The notes below the pieces were generated by a model, which was given only the letters and a program-made list of their open reading frames with translations, did no database searches and was not told the origin of the DNA. Made by a program: the position numbers and the translations under genes. From positions 1 through 6,291 of the forward strand of contig JAJYXX010000440.1 in assembly GCA_021801545.1 (NCBI GenBank): DNA of 6,291 nucleotides, written 5' to 3'. Shown piece by piece: positions 5,145 to 6,291 of this stretch (position 1 is its first letter; each line of letters begins with the position of its first letter). The stretch is from Chloroflexota bacterium (lineage in GTDB: Bacteria > Chloroflexota > Limnocylindria > Limnocylindrales > CSP1-4).

Positions 5145-6291
5145 GCGCTGGCACCTCCGGTCGGGGCCGGCGCCGCCGGCTCGATCAGCTTCTGCGTCGC
5201 CTCCTGGACGACCGCACCGCCGTGGGTGATGACGGTCGCCGCGGTCACCTCGTCGGAGAAGTCGAGGTGGAGCGCGCCGTCCCTCACCATCCCGAGCAGG
5301 AGGGCGGAGATGTTCCGGGCGTAGAAGGCGGAGGCGCTGGCCGGCATCGTGGCCGGCAGGTTCTCCGGGCCGATGATCGTGACCCCGTTGTCGGTCACGA
5401 CCGTTTCACCCGGCTTCGTCAGCTCGCAGTTGCCCCCGAGCGCGCTGGCGGCCATGTCGACGATCACCGAGCCCGGCCGCATCGCGCGGACCGCGTCGGC
5501 GGTCACGAGGACCGGCGGGCGCCGGCCCGGGACCTGGGCGGTCGTGATCACGACGTCCATCGAGGCGATGACGCCGTTGAGCTCGGCCTGCTGGGCGGCC
5601 CGTTCCTCGGGCGTCAGCTCGCGCGCGTACCCGCCCGCTCCGGTCGCGTCGATCGCAGTCTTCAGGGTGACGAACGTGGCACCGAGCGATTCGGCCTGCT
5701 CCTTCGTCTCCGGGCGCACGTCGTAGGCCTTCACGACGGCCCCCAGCCGGCGGGCCGTGCCGATCGCCTGGAGCCCGGCGACGCCGATCCCGAGGATCAG
5801 GACGTTGGCCGGCCTGGCCGTCCCGGCGGCGGTTGTCAGGAGCGGAAAGTAGCGGCCGTACGAGTTCGCCGCGAGCAGAACCGCCCTGTACCCGCCGACG
5901 TTCGCCTGCGAGGAGAGCGCATCCATCGTCTGCGCCCGCGAGAGGGTCCGGGGGATCGCGTCGAGGCTGATCGCGGTGACACCGCGGGCGGCGAGGCTCT
6001 TCATCAGCCCCGGGTCGAGGAGCGGCTGGAGCAGCCCGATCACGGTCTGGCCGCTGCGCAGGCGCGCGACCTCGGGCTCGGCCGGTTTCTGGACCCGCAG
6101 GATCACGTCCGCCTGGGCGTCCAGCTCGTCGGCGGAGACGATCGTCGCCCCGGCGTCCGCGTACGCCTGGTCGGGCAGGAAGGCGCCGTCGCCGGCGCCC
6201 CGTTCGATGAGGATCTCGAGCCCGGCAGCCGTGAGCTTGCCGAGCGCTTCGGGTACCAGGGCGACGCGCCGCTCGCCGGGCGCGGTCTCCT
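5141..6291 (-). CDS. pntAA: NAD(P) transhydrogenase subunit alpha 1 (NAD-binding), start just outside window
   Basis: This is the soluble NAD(H)-binding domain I of transhydrogenase. The frame stays open to the right edge, giving 382 visible residues. The first visible ones read ETAPGERRVALVPEAL, which in the family normally follows only about 6-8 N-terminal residues, so almost the whole gene is present. The GTG at 6106 is internal (Val62 in visible numbering), not the start. Visible motifs are RAQTMDALSSQANVGGY (about 118-134), the dinucleotide-binding loop LGIGVAGLQAIGTARRLGA (about 165-183) followed by YDVRPETKEQ, and the C-terminal IGPENLPATMPASASAFYARN region. It ends with a short Pro/Ala/Gly tail (EPAAPAPTGGASA). 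It is the first of the three visible operon genes and overlaps pntAB by 4 bases. The operon promoter should lie right of the window. Confidence 0.96.
   Translation of the reverse strand, partial: ETAPGERRVALVPEALGKLTAAGLEILIERGAGDGAFLPDQAYADAGATIVSADELDAQADVILRVQKPAEPEVARLRSGQTVIGLLQPLLDPGLMKSLAARGVTAISLDAIPRTLSRAQTMDALSSQANVGGYRAVLLAANSYGRYFPLLTTAAGTARPANVLILGIGVAGLQAIGTARRLGAVVKAYDVRPETKEQAESLGATFVTLKTAIDATGAGGYARELTPEERAAQQAELNGVIASMDVVITTAQVPGRRPPVLVTADAVRAMRPGSVIVDMAASALGGNCELTKPGETVVTDNGVTIIGPENLPATMPASASAFYARNISALLLGMVRDGALHLDFSDEVTAATVITHGGAVVQEATQKLIEPAAPAPTGGASA

Noticed and set aside
6104..6106. GTG as the start of pntAA
   Set aside because: The conserved N-terminal sequence ETAPGERRVALVPEAL and the following 45 residues are encoded upstream of it in the same frame, so this is an internal Val.

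Overview
The window is very GC-rich bacterial DNA. The sequence gives no direct taxonomic marker. The GC content, a short lipid-anchored cupredoxin with an Ala/Pro/Ser linker, a LuxR regulator with a helical repeat region and a three-subunit proton-translocating transhydrogenase together fit a high-GC soil or freshwater Chloroflexota (Limnocylindria-like) or an actinobacterium. This placement is inference only.

Layout, left to right. (1) Bases 3-1001, + strand: the C-terminal part of a LuxR-type regulator, cut by the left edge, with an alpha-helical repeat-like region, a low-complexity linker and a clear C-terminal helix-turn-helix. (2) Bases 1002-1896: an 895-base stretch with no convincing gene but at least five separate families of short direct repeats and two GC-rich hairpins. 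(3) Bases 1897-2418, +: a secreted lipoprotein with a type 1 copper (cupredoxin) domain. A perfect 18-bp palindrome follows its stop. (4) Bases 2477-3337, +: an alanyl-tRNA editing protein of the AlaX family, carrying an unusual collagen-like Gly-X-Y insert. (5) Bases 3350-6291, - strand: the operon pntAA-pntAB-pntB for NAD(P) transhydrogenase, read right to left. Only a few N-terminal residues of the first gene lie beyond the right edge. It converges on the AlaX gene, with 12 bases between the two stops.

The transhydrogenase genes form one functional unit: a soluble NAD(H)-binding subunit, a small membrane subunit, and a membrane subunit carrying the NADP(H)-binding domain. Together they couple hydride transfer between NADH and NADP+ to proton movement. 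The three + strand genes show no obvious shared pathway.

The most unusual feature is repeat expansion on the left side of the window. Short in-frame or non-coding tandem repeats occur in the LuxR linker, around its stop codon, throughout the 895-base gap, in the cupredoxin linker and inside the AlaX gene. I saw none in the transhydrogenase operon. I found no CRISPR array, insertion sequence, RNA gene or clear new defence-like system.
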